DNA of 64,000 nucleotides, taken from positions 124,001 through 188,000 of the forward strand of contig CAVTZA010000019.1 in NCBI GenBank assembly GCA_963739085.1. The letters run 5' to 3'. Below, one piece after another: positions 1-8,572 of this stretch. Origin of the DNA: DATFQE01 sp963739085. Its GTDB lineage: Bacteria; Actinomycetota; Thermoleophilia; Gaiellales; Gaiellaceae. Below the pieces are notes generated by a model. The model had not been told where the DNA came from. It did no database searches and worked only from the letters and a program-made list of their open reading frames with translations. Positions within the stretch are counted from its first letter, which is position 1; each line of letters starts with the position of its first letter. The position numbers and the translations under genes were made by a program.

Positions 1-2556
1 GGCGTGACCACCAGCGAGCCGCGCGCCCTGGACGACGAGCCGCGGCAGCGGCTGGCGGTGCTTGATGCGGGCCGAGTCCCGCGCCTTGCGCCCGAGCTCG
101 ACCACTCTGCGCACCTCCGCGACTTCGTCCAGCAGCGACGTGTCGGGCTCCTCCACCTCCGGCCACCCGGCGAGGAAGATCGACTCGGGTGACCCCGGAC
201 ATGCCGCGCGCACGAGGTTCTGCCAGAGGTGCTCGGTGAGAAACGGCATCGCCGGCGCGACGACGCGCAGCGCCTGGACGACCCCGTACCAGAGCACACG
301 TAGGGCGTCCTCGTCGCCGGCCCAGAACCGGCGCCGCGAGCGGCGGATGTACCAGTTGGAGAGGTCGTCGACGTAGCGCTCGAACGCGTCCAGCACGCGG
401 AAGGTCAGCTGGTCCTCGAGCGCCCCGGTCGCCTCGCGCACGAGCCGGTCGGTGCGCGCGACGAGCCAGCGGTCGAGCGGCCGCTCCACCGACGGGCCGC
501 CGGCGAGGTCGTCATACCGCGGCTGGAAGCCCTCGATCGTCCCGTAATCCACGAGGAACTTGACCGAGTTCCAGAGCGTGAGGAGCTTGCGCTTGATCTC
601 GTGCGCCGGCCCGTAGCCGAAGAGCAGGTTCCGGTCCGGCGGCTGCGCGCAGAACTGCCAGCGCATCACGTCGGCGCCCATGCGGTCGAACGCCTCCTCG
701 GCCGGGATCAGGTTCCCCCAGGAGCCGTGCATCTCGCGGCCGTGCTCGTCGAGCATCTTCTCGTAGCCGAGCACGCTCCTGAACGGCGCTTCGCCGACCA
801 GCGCCACCGACATGAAGAGCTGCGAGTAGAACCAGAGGCGGATCTGCTCGCGCATCTCCGAGACCCAGTCGGCCGGGAACCACTGCTCCCAGTACGCGTG
901 GTCGGGCAAGTCCGCCTTCGAGATCCCGGCCGAGGCGCCGGTCGCGTAACCGTCCGGGATCCAGGCGGGGCTCTGCCAGCCGAGCGTCGAGAACGGGACG
1001 ATGCCGGCGTCGAGCCAGACGTCGCCGACCTCGGGGATGCGCCGGACCTCGTCGCCGCACTCGGCGCAGCGAATCGGCACCTCGTCGATCCACGGCCGCC
1101 GGAGCTCCTCGAGCTGCTCGAGACCGCCCAGCGCGCGCTCCTCCAGCTCCGCGCGGGACCCGATCACGTTCACGTGCCCGCAACCGCACTCGTAGATCGG
1201 CAGCGGCAGTCCGTAGTACCGGCGCCGGGAGATGTTCCAGTCGCCCATGTTCCGGAGCCAGTCGTCCATGCGCTTGCCCATGTACTCCGGCGTCCAGGCG
1301 ACGGTTGCGTTCGCCTCCAGCAGCTTCGGGCGCAGGTCGTCGACGGCGAGGAACCAGTCGTCCGAGATCCGGAAGATCAGGGGCGTGTGGCAGCGCCAGC
1401 AGAAGGGGAAGCGGTGGACGATCTCACCGGAGGAGACGAGCTTCCCGCGCTCCGCCAGGTTGGCGACGATCTGCTCGGCAGCCTCGCAGGTCGAGATCCC
1501 GTGCAACCAGCCGAAGTCGTCGTAGAAACGGCCCGCTTCGTCCACGGGCGTCAGCACGGGCAAGTCGTTCACGCGCGAGAGCTCGAAGTCCTCGGCGCCG
1601 CATCCGGGCGCGATATGCACGATCCCGGTGCCCTCCTCGAGCGTGACATCGTCCCAGGGGATTACGCGGTGGGTGACGGCCTGTGCGGCGGGAAGGTCGT
1701 CGAAAGGGCCCTCGTACTCGAGCCCGACGAGCTCCGAGCCGCGCACTCGCCTGACGTAGGTCTCGTTCGGGAAGCGAGCGACGGCGACCCACTCGCCGTC
1801 CTCCTGGAGCCCGTACTCGGCATCCGGCTTGACCGCGGCCGCGACGTTCGCCGGGAGCGTCCACGGCGTGGTCGTCCACACGACGAGCGACTCGCCGGGC
1901 TGGTCACGAAGCGGGAGGCGGACGAAGAGCGACGGATCGGTGCGGTCCTCGTACTGGCCCACGAGCTCGTGGGCCGAGATCGACGTCCCGCAGCGTGGGC
2001 ACCACTCGGTCGAGCGGTGGCCGAGGTACAGCCAACCCTGCTCGTGCATGTGCTTGAGGAACCGCCAGATGTACTCGATGTTCGTGTCGGAGAAGGTGAA
2101 GTAGTCGTTGCCCCAGTCCATCCACTGGCCGAGGCGCGTCTCCCCGCGTGTGAGCTCCTTCGCAGACCAGATCACCTTCTCGCGGCACCTCCGCGCGAAC
2201 TCCGCGAGACCGTAGTCCTCGATCTCGCGCTTGGAGTTCAGGCCGAGCTCGCGCTCGACGCCGACCTCGATCCACAGGCCCTGGCAGTCGAAGCCGTTCT
2301 GGTAGCGCTGGTGATACCCCTGCATCGCCCGCCAGCGCTGGAAGACGTCCTTGAGGGCGCGGCCCCACGCCGTGTGGACGCCGAGCGTCTTGTTGGCCGT
2401 GACCGGGCCGTCGATGAAGCTCCACACCGGGCCGTTTTCGTTCTGCTCGCGGAGCCGCTCGAACGTGCCCTCCCGCTCCCACAGCTCGAGCACCTCGAGC
2501 TCGAGCGCGGGATGATCCGGAACCGGCGGCAGAGGCGTAAAACCTGGCTCAGGCAT
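1..2556 (-). CDS. ileS: isoleucyl-tRNA synthetase, 5' part (C-terminus off the window)
   Basis: Attaches isoleucine to tRNA-Ile in the cytoplasm. 852 codons are present; the C-terminal part runs off the left edge. The start is an ATG with TACAAT eight bases upstream. The class I layout is clear: N-terminal nucleotide-binding part, CP1 editing insertion with WTTTPWTLPAN near residue 225, catalytic second half, then the anticodon-binding region. Both signature motifs are abnormal. In the alignment position of HIGH (HxGH) the protein has GVHT at residues 59-62, within the context TANKTLGVHTAWGRALKD. In place of KMSKS it has EMHGS at residues 608-612. Swapped GXHH forms are known in a subset of type 2 bacterial IleRS linked to strong mupirocin resistance; here the last His is also Thr. 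The surrounding sequence is otherwise typical IleRS, so the identification is firm. Confidence 0.95.
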   Translation of the reverse strand, partial: MPEPGFTPLPPVPDHPALELEVLELWEREGTFERLREQNENGPVWSFIDGPVTANKTLGVHTAWGRALKDVFQRWRAMQGYHQRYQNGFDCQGLWIEVGVERELGLNSKREIEDYGLAEFARRCREKVIWSAKELTRGETRLGQWMDWGNDYFTFSDTNIEYIWRFLKHMHEQGWLYLGHRSTEWCPRCGTSISAHELVGQYEDRTDPSLFVRLPLRDQPGESLVVWTTTPWTLPANVAAAVKPDAEYGLQEDGEWVAVARFPNETYVRRVRGSELVGLEYEGPFDDLPAAQAVTHRVIPWDDVTLEEGTGIVHIAPGCGAEDFELSRVNDLPVLTPVDEAGRFYDDFGWLHGISTCEAAEQIVANLAERGKLVSSGEIVHRFPFCWRCHTPLIFRISDDWFLAVDDLRPKLLEANATVAWTPEYMGKRMDDWLRNMGDWNISRRRYYGLPLPIYECGCGHVNVIGSRAELEERALGGLEQLEELRRPWIDEVPIRCAECGDEVRRIPEVGDVWLDAGIVPFSTLGWQSPAWIPDGYATGASAGISKADLPDHAYWEQWFPADWVSEMREQIRLWFYSQLFMSVALVGEAPFRSVLGYEKMLDEHGREMHGSWGNLIPAEEAFDRMGADVMRWQFCAQPPDRNLLFGYGPAHEIKRKLLTLWNSVKFLVDYGTIEGFQPRYDDLAGGPSVERPLDRWLVARTDRLVREATGALEDQLTFRVLDAFERYVDDLSNWYIRRSRRRFWAGDEDALRVLWYGVVQALRVVAPAMPFLTEHLWQNLVRAACPGSPESIFLAGWPEVEEPDTSLLDEVAEVRRVVELGRKARDSARIKHRQPLPRLVVQGARLAGGHA

Positions 2557-2564
2557 GCGCGACG

Positions 2565-2570
2565 ATTGTA
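2565..2570 (-). promoter_or_regulatory. -10 box for leaderless ileS transcript
   Basis: The minus strand reads TACAAT, eight bases before the ileS ATG. A transcript starting about seven bases downstream would begin at or next to the start codon. No clear -35 box is seen. The inference rests on position and on the same arrangement at several other genes in the window. Confidence 0.45.
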
Positions 2571-2666
2571 GGGGCCGGAATGCGTCGGCCGACCCCGGCG
2601 TTATTGCTTATGGCCGGCGGGGTAGGAGTCCCTGCCGGACGCCTATAGAGAACGAAAGGATTCTGA

Positions 2667-2993
2667 ATGGCAGACAACGTCACCGAGTCGTCCTTCGAGC
2701 AGGAAGTGCTCCAGAGCGACCAGCCCGTGCTCGTCGACTTCTGGGCCGAGTGGTGCGGACCGTGCCACGCCGTAGCGCCTGTGCTCGATCGGATCGCGGC
2801 CGAGCGCGAGGGCGAGCTGAAGCTCGTGAAGGTCAACATCGATGAGGAGCAGGGCATCGCCCAGCGCTACGGGATCGCCTCGATCCCGACGATGGTCCTG
2901 TTCAAGGACGGCCAGCCGGCCGCCGCAGCAATCGGCGCCCAGCCCAAGGGCGCGCTCGAGCGCCAGCTCGGATTGGTCGAGGTAGAGGTCTAA
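2667..2993 (+). CDS. trxA: thioredoxin
   Basis: A 108-residue single-domain thioredoxin that reduces protein disulfides in the cytoplasm. The active site WAEWCGPC gives Cys30 and Cys33, and the cis-proline is in SIPT (Pro74). Length and fold order match classical thioredoxin throughout. The start is an ATG preceded by a purine-rich GAACGAAAGGA. It is divergent from ileS, and its stop overlaps the stop of the convergent gene on the other strand by four bases. The gene alone does not say which reductase feeds it. Confidence 0.95.
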   Translation: MADNVTESSFEQEVLQSDQPVLVDFWAEWCGPCHAVAPVLDRIAAEREGELKLVKVNIDEEQGIAQRYGIASIPTMVLFKDGQPAAAAIGAQPKGALERQLGLVEVEV

Positions 2994-3577
2994 GCCGCCT
3001 CTACACCATCGAGTAGGCGCCAATTTCCGCGTAGCGCGGCCTCGGCCGCTGCCACGAGACGCTCGACGTCCGCTTCCGTCGCTTCGGCGGCGAGGAGCTC
3101 CGAGCTCTCCTGGGCATGCTCGAGGTCGCGCTCCGCATGCACCGCGAAATAGGCGGCACCCGCCCCCTCGGCGTCGAAGCCGTAGTGCTCCACGAGACCC
3201 CTGAGCTTCGTCTGAGAGATCGCCGGCTGCGCGGATTCGACCGCGTAGAGGACGGCGAGCCGCTCGAGTCGGTCGTTGCCGCCCAGCCACGAGCCCACGC
3301 AGACGAGGGTCTCGGGGCGGGGCTCGCGCTCGAGGTCGGCGTCCAGCGCGCGCGCGAAGTCGTCCCAGAGCGCGATGTGCCCGGCCTCCTCGGCCGCGTG
3401 GTCGGAGCCGGCCTCCTCGGCCTGGCGAGCCAGCGCGACCACGGCGTGTCGGTACTCGCCGGCGTAGAAGCTCAGCTCGCCCGCGGTGAGCTCGCCGCGC
3501 TCCCAGCGCGTATAGAAGGGGTGACGGAGGACGTTCCAGCGCTCCTGCACGGCTTCGAGCCGCTCGAAGAGGGTCAT
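2990..3577 (-). CDS. haem-oxygenase-like diiron protein (CADD/PqqC/TenA superfamily)
   Basis: A 195-residue all-helical protein of the superfamily that includes PqqC, TenA, CADD and UndA. Potential metal ligands can be read: Glu64 and His67 (EEAGH), Glu114 (YAVES), and His147, Asp151 and His154 in HAERDLEH. The H-x3-D/E-x2-H pattern is the one seen in haem-oxygenase-like di-metal oxidases and oxygenases such as CADD, rather than in TenA thiaminases. The likely role is therefore an iron- or manganese-dependent oxidase; the substrate cannot be told. It is convergent with thioredoxin (four-base overlap) and divergent from the lipid kinase, with 38 bases between their starts. Confidence 0.75.
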   Translation of the reverse strand: MTLFERLEAVQERWNVLRHPFYTRWERGELTAGELSFYAGEYRHAVVALARQAEEAGSDHAAEEAGHIALWDDFARALDADLEREPRPETLVCVGSWLGGNDRLERLAVLYAVESAQPAISQTKLRGLVEHYGFDAEGAGAAYFAVHAERDLEHAQESSELLAAEATEADVERLVAAAEAALRGNWRLLDGVEAA

Positions 3578-3615
3578 GCCAGGCTCCTTTCGGTCGAGGT
3601 TGCGATGCTAGTGCG

Positions 3616-4416
3616 GTGAGCGGACTGCTGCTCGTCAACCCGCTGTCCGGCGACGGCCGTCCCTCCGCGGACGACCTGCGCGCCGAGGCCGAGCGCCGAG
3701 ACATCCAGGTTCGGCTGCTCGGCGACGGCGACGACCCGGCCGAGCTTGCCCGCGGGGCGGACGCGGACGCGCTCGGCATGGCCGGCGGCGACGGCTCGCT
3801 CGCGCCGGTGGCCGAGGTGGCACTCGAGCGCGACCTCCCGTTCGTCGTCGTACCGTTCGGGACGCGGAACCACTTCGCCCGGGACCTCGGCCTCGACCGC
3901 AACGACCCCGTCGGGTCGCTGGACGCGTTCACGGCGGGCCGCGAGCGGCGCGTCGACGTCGGCCGGGTGAACGGGCACACGTTCCTGAACAACGTCTCGC
4001 TCGGCCTCTACGCCCAACTCGTGCACCGGCGCGAGAGCCACCGCCGCCGGCGGGAGGCGCTCGCCCGGCTCCGTGCCCTCGCACTCCTGGCACGCGACCG
4101 CTCGACGCTCGGCATCTCGGTCGACGGCGAGCGGGTGGAGACGCACGTCGCCCTCGTCGCGAACAACGACTACCAGCTCGACCTGTTCTCGCTCGGCGAG
4201 CGGCAGCGGCTCGACGAGGGCCGCCTGCACCTCTACATCGCCCACGGCGTCCTGCCGAGCACCTGGGAGGAGCGGGTCGCGGAGCGGTTTGCGATCGGCT
4301 CCGAGCGCGGCGGGCTGGAAGTAGCGCGGGACGGCGAGCCGACCGCGCTCGAGACGCCGCTCGAGTTCACGATCGAGCCGCGCGCTCTACGCGTGCTGCT
4401 CCCGCCAGACCGCTAG
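3616..4416 (+). CDS. diacylglycerol/lipid kinase family protein
   Basis: A 266-residue member of the DAGK catalytic-domain family (YegS, BmrU and DgkB relatives), which transfers phosphate from ATP or CTP to a lipid hydroxyl at the inner membrane face. The nucleotide-binding motif GGDGS is at residues 57-61, followed by the conserved PFGTRNHFARDLG. The protein is slightly shorter than the usual ~300 residues. The start is a GTG; no better upstream start fits before the divergent neighbour. Its last ~30 bases overlap the end of the convergent NUDIX gene. The lipid substrate is not predictable. Confidence 0.85.
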   Translation: MSGLLLVNPLSGDGRPSADDLRAEAERRDIQVRLLGDGDDPAELARGADADALGMAGGDGSLAPVAEVALERDLPFVVVPFGTRNHFARDLGLDRNDPVGSLDAFTAGRERRVDVGRVNGHTFLNNVSLGLYAQLVHRRESHRRRREALARLRALALLARDRSTLGISVDGERVETHVALVANNDYQLDLFSLGERQRLDEGRLHLYIAHGVLPSTWEERVAERFAIGSERGGLEVARDGEPTALETPLEFTIEPRALRVLLPPDR

Positions 4417-4911
4417 GACCTCGGCGATGTGGAACGCGAGCTCCTCGGCCGGTGGGAGCTCGCCGGGCGCGAACCAGCCCAGCTCGGTCACGTCGTCGGC
4501 CGCCCTCGCCTGGCCGCCGAGCACGCGGGCGGTCCAGTAGAGGTTGAGCGTGGCGTGCGCGTCCTGCTCGTCCCCGTAGCGGTCCACCCAGATCCCGACG
4601 AAGTCCTGCGGCTCGATCTCGAGCCCGGTCTCCTCGAGCAGCTCGCGCCGCAGCCCGTCGAGCGGGTGCTCGCCCTCGTCGAGGAAGCCGCCCGGGAGAT
4701 CCCAGAAGCCGCGGAACGGCTCGCCCGCGCGGCGGGCCAGGAGCGCCCGGCCGTCGTCGTCCGTCACGATCGCGCACGCCGTCGGCTTGGAGCTCGCCCA
4801 CGCTCTGAACCCGCACGCGGGGCACTCCGCGCGAAGGCCTTCCTCCACGCGCAGGCGGGCGCCGCAGACCGGACAGAACCTCCACCGACTCAGCTCGGGC
4901 ACGGCGTGCAA
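4387..4911 (-). CDS. NUDIX hydrolase with N-terminal zinc ribbon
   Basis: A 174-residue protein. Four cysteines (13, 16, 30, 33) in CPVC and CPAC form a zinc ribbon, followed by a NUDIX domain whose box spans residues 75-97 with the G-x5-E-x7-REL-x-EE-x-G pattern intact. This architecture occurs in NADH pyrophosphatase-like and ADP-ribose pyrophosphatase-like NUDIX enzymes, which cleave nucleoside diphosphates linked to another group. The substrate is unknown. The start is uncertain: TTG at 4911 gives the length above, and a GTG three codons later is also possible. An ATG at 4915 is out of frame. It is divergent from the cNMP-binding gene. Confidence 0.88.
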   Translation of the reverse strand: MHAVPELSRWRFCPVCGARLRVEEGLRAECPACGFRAWASSKPTACAIVTDDDGRALLARRAGEPFRGFWDLPGGFLDEGEHPLDGLRRELLEETGLEIEPQDFVGIWVDRYGDEQDAHATLNLYWTARVLGGQARAADDVTELGWFAPGELPPAEELAFHIAEVLAVWREQHA

Positions 4912-4922
4912 CCATAGAGGCA

Positions 4923-5300
4923 GTGCCGAGGTTCGACCCAGCCACCGTCACCGAGCTGAACCGCGTCGGCCTGCTGGCCGAGCTGCCCGGCGAGACGCTG
5001 TCGAAGCTGGCCGGCCGCATGGAGCGGCAGGACATCGAGCCGGGCAAGCCCGTCGTGCTCGAAGGCGAGGAGGGCAACCACTTCTACTGCGTGATCTCCG
5101 GCGTGCTGGCCGTGTCCAACCAGGGCGGGCTCTCCCCGCGGCGCGTGCTGCGGCCGGGCGACTACTTCGGCGAGGTCGCGCTCGCGATGGACGTGCCCCG
5201 AACCGCCTCGGTGACCGCCCTTACGGCCGTCACGGTCGCCAGCTGCAACCGCGAGACCTTCGACGAGTTCGTCAGACCGCTCTTCGCCGACGACCACTGA
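4923..5300 (+). CDS. cyclic-nucleotide-binding domain protein (Crp-like sensor without HTH)
   Basis: A 125-residue protein that is essentially one cNMP-binding beta-barrel. It has the phosphate-binding-cassette-like stretch PGDYFGEVALAMDVPRTASV near residues 78-97. There is no helix-turn-helix or other effector domain, so it cannot act as a stand-alone Crp regulator; it may be a partner or sensor subunit. The start is GTG. It is followed after three bases by a methyltransferase gene on the same strand, so the two are probably co-transcribed. Whether it binds cAMP, another ligand or none is not known. Confidence 0.8.
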   Translation: MPRFDPATVTELNRVGLLAELPGETLSKLAGRMERQDIEPGKPVVLEGEEGNHFYCVISGVLAVSNQGGLSPRRVLRPGDYFGEVALAMDVPRTASVTALTAVTVASCNRETFDEFVRPLFADDH

Positions 5301-5303
5301 CGC

Positions 5304-6032
5304 GTGCGCGAGCGCGAGGACGCGTTCGGCCGCATGCTGCTCGACCACCTGGAGGGGCGGGAGGCGCACGAGGTGATCGAGCGCGGCGACGGCTACGTCG
5401 ACGTCGCCGGCGGGCCGAAGGCGTACTTCGAGCCGTTCCGGCGCTGGCTGCCCGTAGAGCGACGTGCGATGCGCCTCGTGCGCGGTCGCGTGCTGGACGT
5501 CGGCGTCGGAGCGGGCCGAGTCGCCCTCCACCTGCAGGAGCGCGGCCACGAGGTCGTGGGGATCGACAACTCGCCGCTGACCGTCGAGGTCGCGCGCAGG
5601 CGCGGCGTGAAGGACGTGCGGCTCGTTCCCTTCGCGGCGATCGGGCCCGAGCTCGGCGTCTTCGACACCGTCGTGATGATGTGCAACAACTTCGGCCTGT
5701 TCGGCAGCGCTGCCGGCGCGAAACGATTGCTGCGCAGGCTGCGCGGGTTGACGACCGCCGACGCCCGCATCCTCGCGGGCAGCCGCGACCCGTACGGCAC
5801 GGACAACCCCGACCACCTCGCCTTCCAGGCCGCGAATCGCGAGCGCGGGCGGATGAGCGGCCAGCTCCGCGTGCGCGTGAGGCACAGAAGCTATCGCGGG
5901 CGGTGGTTCGACTACCTGATCGTCTCCCAGGACGAGATGCGTGCGCTCGCCGCCTCCGGTGGTTGGGAGGTCGAAAGAGTGATAGAAGTCGCCGCCGACG
6001 ACTACTACGTGGGGGTACTCCGGAAGGGTTAA
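5304..6032 (+). CDS. class I SAM-dependent methyltransferase
   Basis: A 242-residue Rossmann-fold methyltransferase. Motif I is VLDVGVGAGR at residues 63-72, followed by an acidic residue in VVGIDNS that would bind the SAM ribose. The C-terminal half is less typical, with a long strand region and YDYLIV-like hydrophobic stretch, so the substrate cannot be named. The start is a GTG three bases after the cNMP-binding gene, which argues for one transcription unit. It is convergent with the broken serine hydrolase. Confidence 0.82.
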   Translation: MREREDAFGRMLLDHLEGREAHEVIERGDGYVDVAGGPKAYFEPFRRWLPVERRAMRLVRGRVLDVGVGAGRVALHLQERGHEVVGIDNSPLTVEVARRRGVKDVRLVPFAAIGPELGVFDTVVMMCNNFGLFGSAAGAKRLLRRLRGLTTADARILAGSRDPYGTDNPDHLAFQAANRERGRMSGQLRVRVRHRSYRGRWFDYLIVSQDEMRALAASGGWEVERVIEVAADDYYVGVLRKG

Positions 6033-6088
6033 CGGCCTCCTGCGGCGAAGCCGACCTCTCCTGCGCGGGATGTTCGCCGACCTCCGGG

Positions 6089-6897
6089 TCACGAAGCGGC
6101 GCTAGCCAACACGGCGTCCGAAAAGCGCGGCCACGCCTGGAGCGCCCAGTCGCCGAACTGACGGTCGGTGAGCGCGGCCAGCGCGAGGTCGGCGTCGGGG
6201 TCGATCCAGAGGAACGTGCCGGTGCCGCCGAAGTGTCCGAACGTCCCGGGCGAATTCTGCGTGCCCGTCCAGTGCGGCGCCTTCGCATTCTTCAGCTCGA
6301 GGCCGAGGCCCCAGTCGTTCGGATCCTGCCGCCCGATGCCCGGGATCACGCCCGACAGGCCCGGGAACTGGACGCCCGCCGCCTCCGCGAGGGTCTCGGG
6401 CGCGATCAGCGTCGGGCGCAGGAGCTCGCGCGCCAGCCGAGCCACGTCGACGAGGCTGCCGTGGACGCCGGCGCCCGCCGAGCCTCGCAGCTCGGCCCCC
6501 ATGCCGAGCGGCTCGAAGACCGCGGCGTCGAGGTACTCCGGAAACGGCATCTCGGCAGCGGCCTCGACGTGGGCGGCGAGCTGCTCGAAGCCGGTGTTGG
6601 AGTAGATCCGGCGCTTGCCGGGCTCGGCGATCGGAACGCCGCCTTCGAACGGCAGGCCCGACGCGTGCGCCAGGAGGTGGCGGACGGTCGAGCCGGGCGG
6701 ACCGGCGGCCTGTCCAGGTCGACGACGCCCTCCTCGGCCGCGACGAGTGTCGCGAGGGCGACCGCCGGCTTGGTCACCGACGCCCACGGCAGCGCCTGGT
6801 CGGCGGGCCCGTGAACTGCTCGGACGCCCTCCGGCCCGACCACTGCGGCGGCCGCGTGGTCGGCGCCCCAGTCGTCCACCTGTCGCAAGACATCCAC
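6089..6897 (-). pseudogene. serine beta-lactamase-like hydrolase, one frameshift
   Basis: Two reading frames join to make a class C beta-lactamase/esterase-like protein of about 268 residues. The first frame begins at the ATG 6897 and carries the SVTK nucleophile motif (Ser40, Lys43). The second, from about 6705 down to the stop at 6089, carries the YSN motif and HFGGTG in place of KTG. The break is a single-base deletion near 6711, in a run of G and C; adding one G restores LDRPAGPPGSTVRHLL. Because other genes here have similar breaks, this may be a sequence error rather than a true pseudogene. The intact protein would be a cytoplasmic or exported serine hydrolase of unknown substrate. Confidence 0.75.
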
Positions 6898-6917
6898 GGG
6901 CTGGCGATACTAGGCGC

Positions 6918-7313
6918 GTGGAGCGCCGCCACATCGCCGGGCACGCGCCGATGGAGCCCGTCGTCGGCTACTCGCGGGCGGTCGTGGCGGGCCGCCACGT
7001 GTATGTCTCAGGCACGGCGCCGATCCCAGCGGACGGCAGCGATCCGCCCGAGAGCGTCTACGAGCAGGCGCGACTGTGCCTCGAGATCGTGCTCGGCGCG
7101 CTCGCCGAGGCGGGCGCCGGGGCGGAGGACGTCGTGCGGACACGTCTCTACGTGGTCGATGCGGACGAGTTCGACGACGTCGGCCGCGCCCATGGCGAGG
7201 TGTTCGGGGAGATCCGCCCGGCCACGACGGGCATCGTCGTCGAGAGCCTGCTCGAACCACGCTGGCGCGTGGAGATCGAAGCCGACGCCGTGCTCCCCGA
7301 GGACGGCGCGTGA
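6918..7313 (+). CDS. RidA family (YjgF/YER057c/UK114) protein
   Basis: A 131-residue protein of the RidA family, whose best-known members deaminate reactive enamine/imine intermediates. It carries the hallmark GYSRAVVAGRHVYVSGTAP near the N-terminus, then RTRLYVVD, and the C-terminal strand WRVEIEADAVL that includes the conserved Glu. It resembles the subfamily with PVVGYSRAV rather than canonical RidA, so the activity may differ. The GTG at 6918 is chosen because the preceding residues RRHIAGHAPMEP match the family's N-terminus; an ATG at 6951 would remove them. The stop overlaps the next start in GTGA. Confidence 0.88.
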   Translation: MERRHIAGHAPMEPVVGYSRAVVAGRHVYVSGTAPIPADGSDPPESVYEQARLCLEIVLGALAEAGAGAEDVVRTRLYVVDADEFDDVGRAHGEVFGEIRPATTGIVVESLLEPRWRVEIEADAVLPEDGA

Positions 7314-8506
7314 AACAGATCTATCCCGCGTCGATCACCGGCAAGGGGTTCGCCGCCGGCGGCAGCGTGCTCGACCACAAGTTCGGTGACAGCGACGCGT
7401 ACACGCTCGGCGTCGAGGAGGAGTACATGCTCCTCGACGGGGAGACCTTCGATCTCGTCCAGCACATCGACACCGTGCTCGCAGCCGTCGCCGGCCACGA
7501 GCTCGAGACCCGCATCAACGCGGAGCTCATGCAGTCCGTGCTCGAGATCGCGACGCCGGTCTGCCACACCGCGGGCGACGTGGACACCTGGTTGCGGAAG
7601 CTCCGCTCGTACGTCCGCGAGATCGGGCAGGAGAAGGGGCTCCGCGTCGGCTCGGCCGGAACACACCCGTTCAGCCTGTTCGAGCGGCAGCGGATCACCG
7701 CCCGCGATCGCTACCGCAACCTCGTCGACCAGATGCAGTACGTCGCCCGCCGCGAATTGATCTTCGGCCTGCACATCCACATCGCGGTCGACGATCCCGA
7801 GAAGGTGATCCAGGTGATGAACGGGCTCTCGCTCGACGTCCCGATCCTGCTCGGGCTGTCGGGGAGCTCGCCGTTCTGGCGCGGGGAGCCGACCGGCTTC
7901 AGCTCGATCCGGCAGATGGTCTTCGCCGCGTTCCCCCGCTCGGGGATGCCGCCCCGCTTCCGCGATTACGGCGAGTACGCCGAGGTCGTCGGCCAGCTCG
8001 AGAAGACAGGCTGCATCGCCGACTACACGCACATCTGGTGGGACGTGCGGCCCCATCCCAAGTGGGGCACGATCGAGGTGAGGATCTGCGACGCGGTCAG
8101 CCGGGTGGAGGACGCCGTCGCGCTCGCGGCCTACTGCCAGGCGCTCGTCAAGCTCTACTCCGAGCGGTACGAGCGCGGCGAGGAGATCCCCGCCATCCAT
8201 CGCGTGCTCGTGAACGAGAACAAGTGGCTGGCCGCCCGCTACGGGCTGGAGGCGCCGCTGATGGACCTCGTCACCGGCCGCCGCAACCGCGTCTCCCTCG
8301 CCCAGCTCGTCCGCCGCCGGCTCAAGGAGCTCGAGCCGCACGCCCGCGACCTGGGCTCCGAGCGCGAGCTCGAGGGGATCGCCGCGATCCTCCGCCGCGG
8401 CAACGGCGCCGACCGGCAGCTGCGCGTCTTCAACGCGAACCGCGACATCGTCGAGGTCGTCCAGGAGATCGCGAACGCGACCGAGGACGCTGCGGTGCCC
8501 GCGTAG
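7310..8506 (+). CDS. glutamate-cysteine ligase-like carboxylate-amine ligase (GCS2/YbdK family)
   Basis: A 398-residue enzyme of the GCS2 family, which joins a carboxylate, often glutamate, to an amine using ATP. Key stretches are LGVEEEYMLL at residues 33-42, the GLHIHIAVDD metal/substrate region and the C-terminal NENKWLAARYG. Actinobacterial relatives include EgtA-like and YbdK weak glutamate-cysteine ligases. No ergothioneine genes are nearby, so the product is not assigned. The GTG start overlaps the RidA stop by four bases, so the two are translationally coupled. Two palindromes begin nine bases after the stop. Confidence 0.88.
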   Translation: MKQIYPASITGKGFAAGGSVLDHKFGDSDAYTLGVEEEYMLLDGETFDLVQHIDTVLAAVAGHELETRINAELMQSVLEIATPVCHTAGDVDTWLRKLRSYVREIGQEKGLRVGSAGTHPFSLFERQRITARDRYRNLVDQMQYVARRELIFGLHIHIAVDDPEKVIQVMNGLSLDVPILLGLSGSSPFWRGEPTGFSSIRQMVFAAFPRSGMPPRFRDYGEYAEVVGQLEKTGCIADYTHIWWDVRPHPKWGTIEVRICDAVSRVEDAVALAAYCQALVKLYSERYERGEEIPAIHRVLVNENKWLAARYGLEAPLMDLVTGRRNRVSLAQLVRRRLKELEPHARDLGSERELEGIAAILRRGNGADRQLRVFNANRDIVEVVQEIANATEDAAVPA

Positions 8507-8514
8507 CGCGTTCC

Positions 8515-8533
8515 AAGTAACAGACTGTTACTT
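8515..8533. promoter_or_regulatory. operator palindrome 1 upstream of the sigma-factor operon
   Basis: AAGTAACAGACTGTTACTT is a perfect 19-base palindrome around a single central base. Its inner 15 bases recur exactly at 8573-8587. Two identical dyads in a 163-base intergenic region look like binding sites for a dimeric repressor, of TetR or similar type. No gene for such a repressor lies next to them. The downstream sigma-factor operon is the likely target. Confidence 0.65.
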
Positions 8534-8572
8534 ACCTCGGAAGGGCGCTCGTAGTGCGGGGCCGCTCAGTTA

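Noticed and set aside
601..2571. A 656-codon open frame on the plus strand opposite ileS
   Set aside because: It is a shadow of ileS: composition is that of high-GC antisense frames and the minus frame has continuous IleRS motifs.
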